Below are positions 1 through 5,449 of a stretch of DNA of 5,495 nucleotides, one piece after another. Every line of letters begins with the position of its first letter. Within the stretch, counting starts at the first letter, position 1. The stretch comes from Acidobacteriota bacterium. GTDB lineage: Bacteria; Acidobacteriota; Terriglobia; Terriglobales; Acidobacteriaceae. The notes under the pieces are model-generated. The model searched no databases and was not told where the DNA came from. It saw nothing but the letters and a program-made list of their open reading frames with translations. The position numbers were made by a program, and so were the translations under genes. The DNA lies in the NCBI GenBank assembly GCA_021778875.1, contig JAJYBT010000253.1:1-5495 (forward strand), read 5' to 3'.

Positions 1-53
1 CCCAGTGCCGCTGCCACCTCTCTCGGCGTAAGAAGAACATCCACGTTGGCCAT
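1..53 (-). CDS. Partial divergent gene: helix-turn-helix DNA-binding protein, N-terminus only
   Basis: The minus strand opens with ATG at 53-51 and runs off the window after 17 codons, reading MANVDVLLTPREVAAAL followed by a split Gly codon. A very good ribosome site (GAGGAGG) lies four bases upstream, which makes this a real start rather than a chance frame. The pattern 'LLTPREVAAALG' is what the first helix of excisionase/MerR-like winged helix-turn-helix domains looks like ('hLTxxEvAxhLgVs'). The protein therefore probably binds DNA. It is transcribed away from the mod genes, the usual arrangement for a local regulator. Some small HTH proteins of this type carry a C-terminal molybdate-binding TOBE/Mop domain, but nothing past residue 18 is visible, so that is a guess. 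It could equally be an unrelated excisionase-like protein. Confidence 0.6.
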   Translation of the reverse strand, partial: MANVDVLLTPREVAAAL

Positions 54-57
54 GTAA

Positions 58-64
58 CCTCCTC
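58..64 (-). promoter_or_regulatory. Strong ribosome binding site of the divergent HTH gene
   Basis: On the minus strand GAGGAGG is followed by TTAC and then ATG (53-51). The near-perfect match to the anti-Shine-Dalgarno complement is the main reason to accept the partial minus-strand gene at the window edge. Confidence 0.75.
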
Positions 65-71
65 GCCCTCA

Positions 72-84
72 GGCATTTAATGCC
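72..84. repeat. Perfect palindrome GGCATT-T-AATGCC, possible operator
   Basis: Two six-base arms around a single central base, fully complementary. It lies between the RBS of the minus-strand gene and the second palindrome. Its centre (78) is 21 bp from the centre of the second palindrome (99), about two helical turns. I cannot assign it to a known regulator. Confidence 0.5.
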
Positions 85-103
85 CCGGAACGCCTTGCAG
101 CAA
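75..103 (-). promoter_or_regulatory. Candidate promoter of the divergent HTH gene
   Basis: Reading the minus strand, TTGCTG (103-98) and TTAAAT (80-75) are separated by exactly 17 bases. They match the sigma-70 -35 and -10 hexamers at about 3 and 4 of 6 positions. A start of transcription near base 68 would leave a leader of about 15 bases that still holds the RBS. The match is weak. Its interest is that each hexamer lies inside one of the two perfect palindromes of this region, so a protein bound there would block this promoter. Confidence 0.3.
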
Positions 104-105
104 GG
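93..105. repeat. Perfect palindrome CCTTGC-A-GCAAGG, possible operator
   Basis: It has the same 6-1-6 architecture as the palindrome at 72-84 but different arm sequences. It overlaps the candidate -35 element of the minus-strand promoter. The different arms argue against two copies of one operator. The shared geometry and helical phasing argue for a functional pair, or alternatively for a small hairpin in a transcript. Confidence 0.45.
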
Positions 106-163
106 ATATACCGCGCCCGTGCCCAGGAGAAATTCAACAGGCTTTCACCGGCACATATGAGTT

Positions 164-211
164 ATCATGCAAAATCGCGAATCAAATACGTATAAAATCG
201 TAGAATCATGC
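164..211. repeat. AT-rich cluster of short direct repeats before the beta-barrel gene
   Basis: ATCATGC occurs at 164-170 and 205-211. AAAATCG occurs at 171-177 and 194-200. GAATCA occurs at 179-184 and 203-208. The two imperfect copies of AAAATCG-N(2-3)-GAATCA-like sequence are 23 bases apart, and the palindrome ATACGTAT (186-193) lies between them. The cluster covers the likely -10 region and the start codon of the gene at 208, so it may be a regulator-binding region. The units are short and low in complexity, so chance is possible. Confidence 0.35.
191..198 (+). promoter_or_regulatory. Candidate -10 box (TATAAAAT) of the plus-strand operon
   Basis: TATAAAAT contains two overlapping hexamers (TATAAA and TAAAAT), each matching TATAAT at five of six positions, in an otherwise G+C-rich sequence. 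No good -35 hexamer lies 16-18 bases upstream. Transcription would start around 203-206, almost at the ATG at 208, implying a leaderless or nearly leaderless mRNA. This fits the absence of any Shine-Dalgarno sequence before that ATG. Confidence 0.4.
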
Positions 212-1131
212 TACAAGCCTATTCACCCACTGGAACTCTGCCAGCTCACCGGGCGTCCCTCACTCTCGCCCTGTTCCTCGCTGCCATTGTTCTTGTGCCC
301 CTGGGCGCGTCCGCGCAGCCGTCGCCGGATGCAGATTCGACCTTCATCGCCCGCTATCAGGCCAGGGTGAGCGCAACCCAGAATGAGCAGCCGCACTGGA
401 TTACGCCGCTGGTCACCGTTACGCCGCGCCTGGAGCAGGAGTTCCGCACCGACTTCCTGCGCCAGACCAGCAATGCGGGTTACAACACATGGGTCTATGA
501 CAACGGCAAAGGGCTGGAGCTGATTCCCGAGCGCCACATTGAGGTGCTTTTCAATCTGCCTCCCTTCTTCAACCATCTGGCGCCCAATACAAACGACGGC
601 TTCGGTGACGTTTCATTCCTCTCCAAGTACCGCATCTTTGCGCGCAATGAGGAGCACGGCAACGCCATTGTCACGGCGTTTCTGGGCGCAAGCGTTCCCA
701 CCGGAAAGAACGGAAACGGAAGCTGCTGCGCCATCGTTACGCCAACGCTGGCGGTGGGCAAGGGCTTCGGCCTGCTGGCGCTCACATCCACCGCGGGCGG
801 ATCGCTTCCCGTCACAAACGCCCGCGGCCTCGGCCACACCGTCATCTGGAATAGCGTCGCGCAATATCACCTCGGCAGGATTGGGGTGGCGCGCTTCTTC
901 TGGCCAGAGGTGGAGTTCAACTCCAGCTTCTTCAAGGGCGGCTCATCCGATGGCAAAGCAACAACCTTTGCCACGCCCGGCCTGGTGATCGGCCGCATTC
1001 CCTTGACGCATGATGCCGACGGCAGGCCCGGGAGGCTTGGATTGACTTTCGGCGCGGGCGAGCAGATCGCGCTCACGCACTTCCACACCAGCAATCATAA
1101 TCTCGTTCTCACGGTGCGCCTGCCGTTTTAA
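208..1131 (+). CDS. Predicted outer-membrane beta-barrel protein, first gene of the mod cluster
   Basis: A 307-residue protein of unassigned function. Residues 1-36 form a signal peptide: His14-Arg15, then a hydrophobic run at about 18-33 and an Ala-Ser-Ala cleavage site before Gln37. The mature part alternates polar and hydrophobic residues in strand-like blocks (for example GFGDVSFLSKYRIF at 131-144). It ends in ...LTVRLPF; a C-terminal Phe after an alternating strand is the usual outer-membrane assembly signal. The style recalls the MetA-phenol-degradation/transporter-like barrel families (PF13557-like), but I cannot confirm membership. Vicinal cysteines (173-174) are unusual for a barrel. 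ATG 208 is the only standard start codon (ATG, GTG or TTG) after the in-frame stop at 193-195, and it has no RBS. The gene ends 61 bases before modA with no terminator visible, so co-transcription is likely. Passage of molybdate through it is conjecture. Confidence 0.75.
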   Translation: MLQAYSPTGTLPAHRASLTLALFLAAIVLVPLGASAQPSPDADSTFIARYQARVSATQNEQPHWITPLVTVTPRLEQEFRTDFLRQTSNAGYNTWVYDNGKGLELIPERHIEVLFNLPPFFNHLAPNTNDGFGDVSFLSKYRIFARNEEHGNAIVTAFLGASVPTGKNGNGSCCAIVTPTLAVGKGFGLLALTSTAGGSLPVTNARGLGHTVIWNSVAQYHLGRIGVARFFWPEVEFNSSFFKGGSSDGKATTFATPGLVIGRIPLTHDADGRPGRLGLTFGAGEQIALTHFHTSNHNLVLTVRLPF

Positions 1132-1180
1132 TCGCAGTAGCTGTGCGTCTCATGTCTCTGCTGGTACAAAGGAAGCTTCA

Positions 1181-1185
1181 GAGGA
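1181..1185 (+). promoter_or_regulatory. Ribosome binding site that selects the TTG start of modA
   Basis: GAGGA lies seven bases before the TTG at 1193. The competing ATG at 1220 has AGGA only one base away, too close to work well. The spacing therefore favours TTG. Confidence 0.65.
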
Positions 1186-1192
1186 ATACCAA

Positions 1193-2014
1193 TTGCCTTC
1201 GAAGAAGCGAGAACAGGAAATGGCTGAGCACCCGCACGTGCGCCGCGCCGCAGGGAAGCTCCTGCGCGCGGCCCTCCTGCTTGCCGCACTGTGCGTACTC
1301 ACCGCATGCCGCGCGCAGCATGGCGCGGTGCTCACCATCTCAGCGGCTGCAAGCCTCAGCGATGCCATGCAGGAAATCGAAGCCGCGTATCAGCGCGAGC
1401 ATCCCGATGTTTCTCTGCGCAACAACTTTGGCTCCTCCGGCACGCTTGCGCAGCAGATTGAGCACGGTGCGCCGGCGGATGTATTTCTCTCTGCCGCAGC
1501 CGGTCCCATGGATGACCTGGAGTCACGCGGGCTCGTCATCGCGGGGTCGCGCCGCGACCTGCTGCGCAACACGCTCGTCCTCATTGCCCCGCGCGATTCC
1601 ACATTGCGCAGCTTTCAGCAGCTTGCGGAAAAGTCCGTGCGAACCGTTGCAATCGGCGATCCGGGCAGCGTTCCGGCAGGCAGGTATGCGCGGCAGACGC
1701 TGACATCGCTGCGCCTGCTCGATGCGGTGCGCGCGAAGCTGGTGCTGGCTGAGGATGTGCGCGCCGTGCTGGCCTACGTCGCAACGGGCAACGCGGACGC
1801 CGGCATGGTTTACGCAACGGATGCGCTGATGTCCGGAAACGTGCGCGTTGTGGCCGTGGCTCCTGAGGGAACGCACGACCCGATCGTCTATCCTGAAGCG
1901 GCCATGCGCACAGGACGCAACGAAGCAGCGGCACGCGCCTTCGTGGGCTATCTCGATTCACCTGCGGCGAGAGCCATCTTCATGAAGCACGGATTTACCA
2001 TAACGTTACCGTAA
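1193..2014 (+). CDS. modA: Molybdate ABC transporter substrate-binding lipoprotein ModA
   Basis: The 273-residue solute-binding protein of a molybdate importer captures the oxyanion in the periplasm and delivers it to ModBC. After a basic N-terminus and a hydrophobic stretch (23-36), the lipobox Leu-Thr-Ala-Cys39 marks a lipoprotein signal peptide. The ModA hallmarks follow in order: AAASL (51-55) and GSSG (80-83), whose serines hydrogen-bond the oxyanion, then GDPGSVPAGRYA (155-166), and VYATDA (206-211), whose Tyr207 corresponds to the ligand tyrosine of E. coli ModA. Length is normal for the family once the long leader is allowed for. The TTG start is chosen for its well-placed RBS; ATG 1220 (residue 10) would give a more ordinary 29-residue leader and remains possible. 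The stop TAA shares its last A with the ATG of modBC, so the two are translationally coupled. Tungstate binding is also likely, as for other ModA proteins. Confidence 0.93.
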   Translation: MPSKKREQEMAEHPHVRRAAGKLLRAALLLAALCVLTACRAQHGAVLTISAAASLSDAMQEIEAAYQREHPDVSLRNNFGSSGTLAQQIEHGAPADVFLSAAAGPMDDLESRGLVIAGSRRDLLRNTLVLIAPRDSTLRSFQQLAEKSVRTVAIGDPGSVPAGRYARQTLTSLRLLDAVRAKLVLAEDVRAVLAYVATGNADAGMVYATDALMSGNVRVVAVAPEGTHDPIVYPEAAMRTGRNEAAARAFVGYLDSPAARAIFMKHGFTITLP

Positions 2015-3864
2015 TGTCTGCCATCGATCCATCTCCGCTGGTTATCTCGCTGGCCACCACCTGCGCGGCCACGGCCGCCACATTTTTCCTGGGCCTGCTG
2101 GCAGCCAGGCTCATGTACGCTTCCCGCAGCGCTATGCGGCCATGGATCGACGGGATTCTTACGCTTCCCCTTGTTCTACCGCCCACGGTGGTCGGATTCT
2201 TTCTGCTTCTGATCTTCGGCCGCCACGGCCCGCTCGGACATCTGCTTGAGCAAATCGGCGTCACCATCGTCTTTTCATGGCCTGCAACTGTGATCGCCGC
2301 AACCGTGGTTGCATTCCCGCTGATGTACCGCACAGCACTGGGCGCGCTGGAGCAGGTAAACCCTACGCTACTGCAGGCTGCGCGCACGCTTGGCGCATCG
2401 GAGTGGCGCATCTTTCGTCGTGTCCTGCTGCCGCTTGCCAGCCCCGGCGTGGTTGCGGGAGCCGTGCTGGCTTTCGCGCGCGCTCTCGGAGAGTTTGGCG
2501 CCACGCTGATGCTGGCCGGCAATATTCCCGGGCGCACGCAGACCATGCCCATCGCCATCTTCGCAGCTGTGGAGCGGGACGACATGCGTGCCGCGGTCGG
2601 GTGGGTCGTGTTGATTGTTGTGCTCTCGCTGGCCATCATTCGCCTGCTCAATCGGCTGGGCGCGGCGCGCAGAGCGTGGCAATCGGCAGCAGCGATGGAC
2701 GCGCTGCCGTTGGAGCCTTCCGCCCGAATCGCTGAGACGTCGCGTTTGTGGGACGACGGCAGGCCTTCCGCGACGCTGGAAGTCGACATTGAGAAAACGC
2801 TGGATAATTTCACCCTGCGCGTTCAGTTCCGCGCGGATCGCGGCGCGGTGGGAATGCTCGGCGCTTCCGGCGCGGGCAAGTCAATGGCGCTGCGCCTCAT
2901 TGCAGGCGTCGAAGTCCCGGATCGAGGGCGCATCGCGCTGAACGGACACACGCTGTTTGACAGCGCAGCAGGAGCGAACACACCACCGGCGCGCAGACGC
3001 ATTGGCGTTGTGTTCCAGGACTACGCGCTCTTCCCGCATATGACCGTGGCGGAAAATGTCGCATTCGGCCTGCATGAATTGACTGCGGCGGGACGCCGTG
3101 AGCGCGTGCGGCAGCAGTTGGATCGCATGCGCATCTCCGATCTTGCCGTGCGCTATCCCGGCGAGTTGTCCGGCGGGCAGCGGCAGCGCGTGGCCATCGC
3201 GCGGTGCATGGCGATTCAACCGGACGCCTTGCTGCTCGATGAGCCCTTTGCTGCGCTTGATCCGCATTTGCGCCGGCAAACGGAAGGGCAGCTTCGCGAG
3301 ACTCTCGCCAGCTACAACGGCGTGGTGATTTTTGTAACGCACGACATGGAGGAGGCTTTCCGCTTCTGTGCCGATCTGCTTGTGCTGGACGCGGGGAGCG
3401 TGATTGCGTCCGGGCCAAAGCATGCTCTCTTTGAGCAGCCGCGCACTGTGGTTTCAGCGCGCCTCACCGGATGCAAAAACATCGCGGCTGCGCATACAGC
3501 CCACGCAGGCGGCATCGTGGTCGATGCCTGGAATTGCAGTCTGACACTGGCTGCGCCTTGCTCCGGTTCAATCACCCATGCCGGTTATCGTTCGCATCAT
3601 TTCCGTTTCCAGCAGAATGCCTCCGGCGAGAACGTCTTTCCCTGCTGGCTGGTTGAGACCAGCGAAGCGCCGCATGAGATGACGCTTTATCTTCGCCTGC
3701 ACAATCCTCCGCAGCCCGGCGAGCCGCACCATGTTCAGGCGGACATCCCTAAGGAGCAGTGGCGCGAACTGAGCGCTCAGTCTCAACCCTGGCAGATCCA
3801 GATTGTTCCGGAGCGAATTCTTTTGCTTGAAGATAACAACAAGTCTGCCACCGCCGCGCGCTAA
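2014..3864 (+). CDS. modBC: Molybdate ABC transporter, fused ModB permease and ModC ATPase
   Basis: A 616-residue fusion of two proteins usually encoded separately. Residues 1 to about 218 are a full-length ModB permease with about five hydrophobic segments (roughly 9-34, 46-70, 84-105, 143-165, 192-214). The EAA-type cytoplasmic loop that docks on the ATPase spans 121-145 (QAARTLGAS...LLP). A linker (about 219-255) leads to an intact ATPase: Walker A GASGAGKS (283-290), Q-loop Gln335, signature LSGGQ (385-389), Walker B ALLLDE (405-410), D-loop ALD (414-416) and switch His443. Residues from about 480 form a C-terminal domain in the place of the ModC TOBE/regulatory domain, starting with LTGCKNI. 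No frameshift is involved: one frame is open throughout and every catalytic motif is present. A homodimer would make the complete B2C2 core. ATG 2014 overlaps the modA stop and lacks its own Shine-Dalgarno sequence, so translation probably depends on coupling to modA. Confidence 0.93.
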   Translation: MSAIDPSPLVISLATTCAATAATFFLGLLAARLMYASRSAMRPWIDGILTLPLVLPPTVVGFFLLLIFGRHGPLGHLLEQIGVTIVFSWPATVIAATVVAFPLMYRTALGALEQVNPTLLQAARTLGASEWRIFRRVLLPLASPGVVAGAVLAFARALGEFGATLMLAGNIPGRTQTMPIAIFAAVERDDMRAAVGWVVLIVVLSLAIIRLLNRLGAARRAWQSAAAMDALPLEPSARIAETSRLWDDGRPSATLEVDIEKTLDNFTLRVQFRADRGAVGMLGASGAGKSMALRLIAGVEVPDRGRIALNGHTLFDSAAGANTPPARRRIGVVFQDYALFPHMTVAENVAFGLHELTAAGRRERVRQQLDRMRISDLAVRYPGELSGGQRQRVAIARCMAIQPDALLLDEPFAALDPHLRRQTEGQLRETLASYNGVVIFVTHDMEEAFRFCADLLVLDAGSVIASGPKHALFEQPRTVVSARLTGCKNIAAAHTAHAGGIVVDAWNCSLTLAAPCSGSITHAGYRSHHFRFQQNASGENVFPCWLVETSEAPHEMTLYLRLHNPPQPGEPHHVQADIPKEQWRELSAQSQPWQIQIVPERILLLEDNNKSATAAR

Positions 3865-3946
3865 GACGCATCATTCTCTGCCGACGACACGATAGCCTCG
3901 GCTCCCATCGCCTGCCGAATCGCTCCGAAATTCACTTTTGGGAGCA

Positions 3947-4042
3947 TAATATTCGCGGTCCTTCGATCAGAATTGCCCTATTGAGATGACGGTCCGTTCA
4001 CGCGGGCCGGATTTTCTGGGGTCCGCTTTGTAACGAATATTA
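3947..4042. repeat. Nine-base inverted repeat flanking the region before tolC
   Basis: TAATATTCG (3947-3955) and CGAATATTA (4034-4042) are perfect reverse complements 78 bases apart, each containing the palindrome AATATT. They bracket the hairpin at 3990-4009, and the right arm ends just before the RBS of the tolC-like gene. They could be two inverted copies of a protein-binding site or the closing stem of a structured leader. The rest of the 193-base gap (3865-4057) shows no gene and no convincing sigma-70 promoter. Confidence 0.4.
3990..4009 (+). terminator. Hairpin with short T-run, weak terminator candidate after modBC
   Basis: CGGTCCG (3990-3996) pairs with CGGGCCG (4003-4009) over seven pairs including one G-U, with a six-base loop. 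ATTTTC follows one base later. The stem is G+C-rich but the T-run is only four long, and the hairpin lies 125 bases past the modBC stop. It may end the mod transcript, or be part of the leader of the next gene. Confidence 0.35.
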
Positions 4043-4045
4043 ACC

Positions 4046-4052
4046 AAGGTGA
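4046..4052 (+). promoter_or_regulatory. Ribosome binding site that selects the tolC-like start
   Basis: AAGGTGA ends five bases before ATG 4058. A GTG at 4049, in frame, lies inside this site and has no Shine-Dalgarno sequence of its own, so ATG 4058 is the better start. Confidence 0.6.
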
Positions 4053-4057
4053 CTCTT

Positions 4058-5449
4058 ATGTGTTGCATGAACACTTCAAGGACAATTCACCAATCCGGAT
4101 TGCTTTGGCGACGAGTACCGCTTCTGGTGCTCCTGTGCTCGCTGGCCGCCACAACGGCTCTCGCACAGCAGCCTCTTACGCTTCGGGACGCCATCCAGCA
4201 GGCGCTGGGGCAAAGTTCTGAGGCCGCCATTGCCCGCGCCGGCAATCAGGAAGCCACCGCTGGCGCGTCGCTGGCCCGCACACAACTGCTGCCGCAACTC
4301 AACTTTGCTGAGGACATTTCGCGCGGAAACGATCCCGTGTATGCCTTCGGCACGCGGCTCCGGCAGCGGCAGTTCACACAGGCTGACTTTGCGCTGAACG
4401 CTCTGAACAAGCCTCAGCCGATCGGAAACTTTGCTTCCCGCTTTTCCGGCCAGTGGATGGCGTTCGACTCTTTCAAGACGCAAAGGACGATTCGCAGTGC
4501 CGACCTGATGAGAAAGAGCGCCGACTCCTCCGCAAAGGCCGTAAACCAGAAGATCGTACTCGACGTGGTGCAGGCATACCAGTCGGTGCTGTATGCCGAG
4601 CGGCAGGTAGACGTTGCACAGCATGAGCAGGAAACAGCCGCCGCGCTGCTGAGTTCAGTGGACGATCGGGTGAAGGCGGGGCTCGCTGTGGAGTCGGACC
4701 GCATGTCAGCCCAGGTAAATGTGGCCGCGCGCAAGCAGGAACTGATTGCGGCGCAGGGCGGCCTGGAACTGGCATGGGCTCAGTTGAGCCTGGCCATGGG
4801 CGCGCCCGAACTGCAATCGACGCAGCTCAAGCCCATCGAGCCGCACCAGTTTCCCCAGACCGACCTCGCGCAGGAAATCGCCACAGCCACGAAGACCCGT
4901 CCGGACCTGACCGCGCTGGGACAGGCGCAATCCGCGCAGGCAGCAGCGGTCGGCGCGGCGAAGTCGGACTTCGGCCCCCGCATCAGTGCCTATGGCAACT
5001 GGGAGACCGACCGTCCTACATTTGCCGGGTCAGGCGGGAACAACTGGGTCGCCGGCGCACAGCTCAGCATCGATATCTTCCCCATGAGCAAGCGCGCGCA
5101 GCTCGCGCGTGAAACCGCGGCCAAGCAACGCATCGACGCGCAGATGCTGGCCTACCAACAGCATGTTCGCCTTGAGGTGAGCCAGGCGCACATCCAGCAG
5201 CAGACTGCGCTGCTTTCTCTCGACACTGCGCGCGCGGCCATGGATCAATCGGCCGAGAGCCTGCGCATTCTGCGCAACCGCTATGGCGCGGGACTCGCGA
5301 CCATTACCGACCTTCTGCGTGCCGAGGATGCCGAGCGCCAGAGCCAGTCAAATTACTGGCGTGCGGTCTACGGAAACACGGTGGCCTATGCCCAACTACT
5401 TTTCGCGACAGGGACTCTGACTCCCGATGCGGCGGAGGATTTGCAATGA
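4058..5449 (+). CDS. TolC-family outer-membrane efflux channel protein
   Basis: A 463-residue outer-membrane factor that would trimerise into a channel-tunnel for a tripartite efflux or secretion system. A signal peptide (basic Arg18-Arg19, hydrophobic 20-33, Ala-Leu-Ala36 before Gln37) precedes two OEP repeats, about 38-250 and 275-450. The first begins with the typical 'LTLRDAIQQAL' (40-50). The internal duplication is visible as RVKAGLAVESD (204-214) against RYGAGLATITD (408-418), the conserved turn in each long helical hairpin. Beta-strand segments lie near 79-110 and 306-342. Length is normal for the family. Its stop overlaps the next ATG (ATGA), so the two genes form an operon. The 193-base gap and hairpin before it suggest transcription separate from the mod genes. 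The substrate cannot be told from the channel alone. Two Cys (2-3) near the N-terminus lie in the signal peptide and are not a lipobox. Confidence 0.9.
   Translation: MCCMNTSRTIHQSGLLWRRVPLLVLLCSLAATTALAQQPLTLRDAIQQALGQSSEAAIARAGNQEATAGASLARTQLLPQLNFAEDISRGNDPVYAFGTRLRQRQFTQADFALNALNKPQPIGNFASRFSGQWMAFDSFKTQRTIRSADLMRKSADSSAKAVNQKIVLDVVQAYQSVLYAERQVDVAQHEQETAAALLSSVDDRVKAGLAVESDRMSAQVNVAARKQELIAAQGGLELAWAQLSLAMGAPELQSTQLKPIEPHQFPQTDLAQEIATATKTRPDLTALGQAQSAQAAAVGAAKSDFGPRISAYGNWETDRPTFAGSGGNNWVAGAQLSIDIFPMSKRAQLARETAAKQRIDAQMLAYQQHVRLEVSQAHIQQQTALLSLDTARAAMDQSAESLRILRNRYGAGLATITDLLRAEDAERQSQSNYWRAVYGNTVAYAQLLFATGTLTPDAAEDLQ
5434..5439 (+). promoter_or_regulatory. Ribosome binding site of the partial gene at the right edge
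   Basis: GGAGGA sits six bases before ATG 5446, inside the last codons of the tolC-like gene. This supports a real start for the truncated gene. Confidence 0.7.

Noticed and set aside
157..195. Twelve-codon mini-frame (MSYHAKSRIKYV) before the beta-barrel gene, possible leader peptide
   Set aside because: It has no RBS at a workable distance and no attenuator-like structure after it. It would also lie upstream of the likely transcription start.
167..370. A 67-codon plus-strand frame beginning upstream of and overlapping the beta-barrel gene
   Set aside because: It has no RBS, low-complexity Pro/Arg/Ser-rich composition, and overlaps out of frame the signal-peptide region of a convincing gene.
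1143..1703. Plus-strand frame of 186 codons overlapping modA
   Set aside because: It is rich in Arg, Ser, Cys and Pro with no recognisable domain, and it is out of frame with modA, which carries every family motif.
2001..2008. Palindrome TAACGTTA at the end of modA, loosely like half of a ModE box
   Set aside because: It lies within coding sequence at the modA-modBC junction, is only eight bases, and lacks the spaced two-arm ModE arrangement.
1995..2813. Long minus-strand open frame (272 codons) opposite modA/modBC
   Set aside because: It is Ser/Ala/Arg/Thr-rich without domains, a typical antisense shadow of G+C-rich coding DNA, and it lies opposite the clear ModB domain.
3901..3945. Seven-base inverted repeat GCTCCCA/TGGGAGC with a 31-base loop after modBC
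   Set aside because: About half such a match is expected by chance in a gap of this size, and no T-run follows, so it is not called as a terminator.
4017..4031. Sigma-54-like promoter (TGGGGT-N5-TTGT) before tolC
   Set aside because: The -12 element has GT instead of the nearly invariant GC, and no activator site is evident. The match is weak enough to be chance.
3986..4033. Fifteen-codon frame (MTVRSRGPDFLGSAL) before tolC
   Set aside because: There is no Shine-Dalgarno sequence before the ATG, and it overlaps the hairpin. It is too short to support without conservation data.
4049..4057. GTG start giving three extra residues on the tolC-like protein
   Set aside because: The GTG lies inside the AAGGTGA ribosome site that serves ATG 4058 and has no ribosome site of its own.
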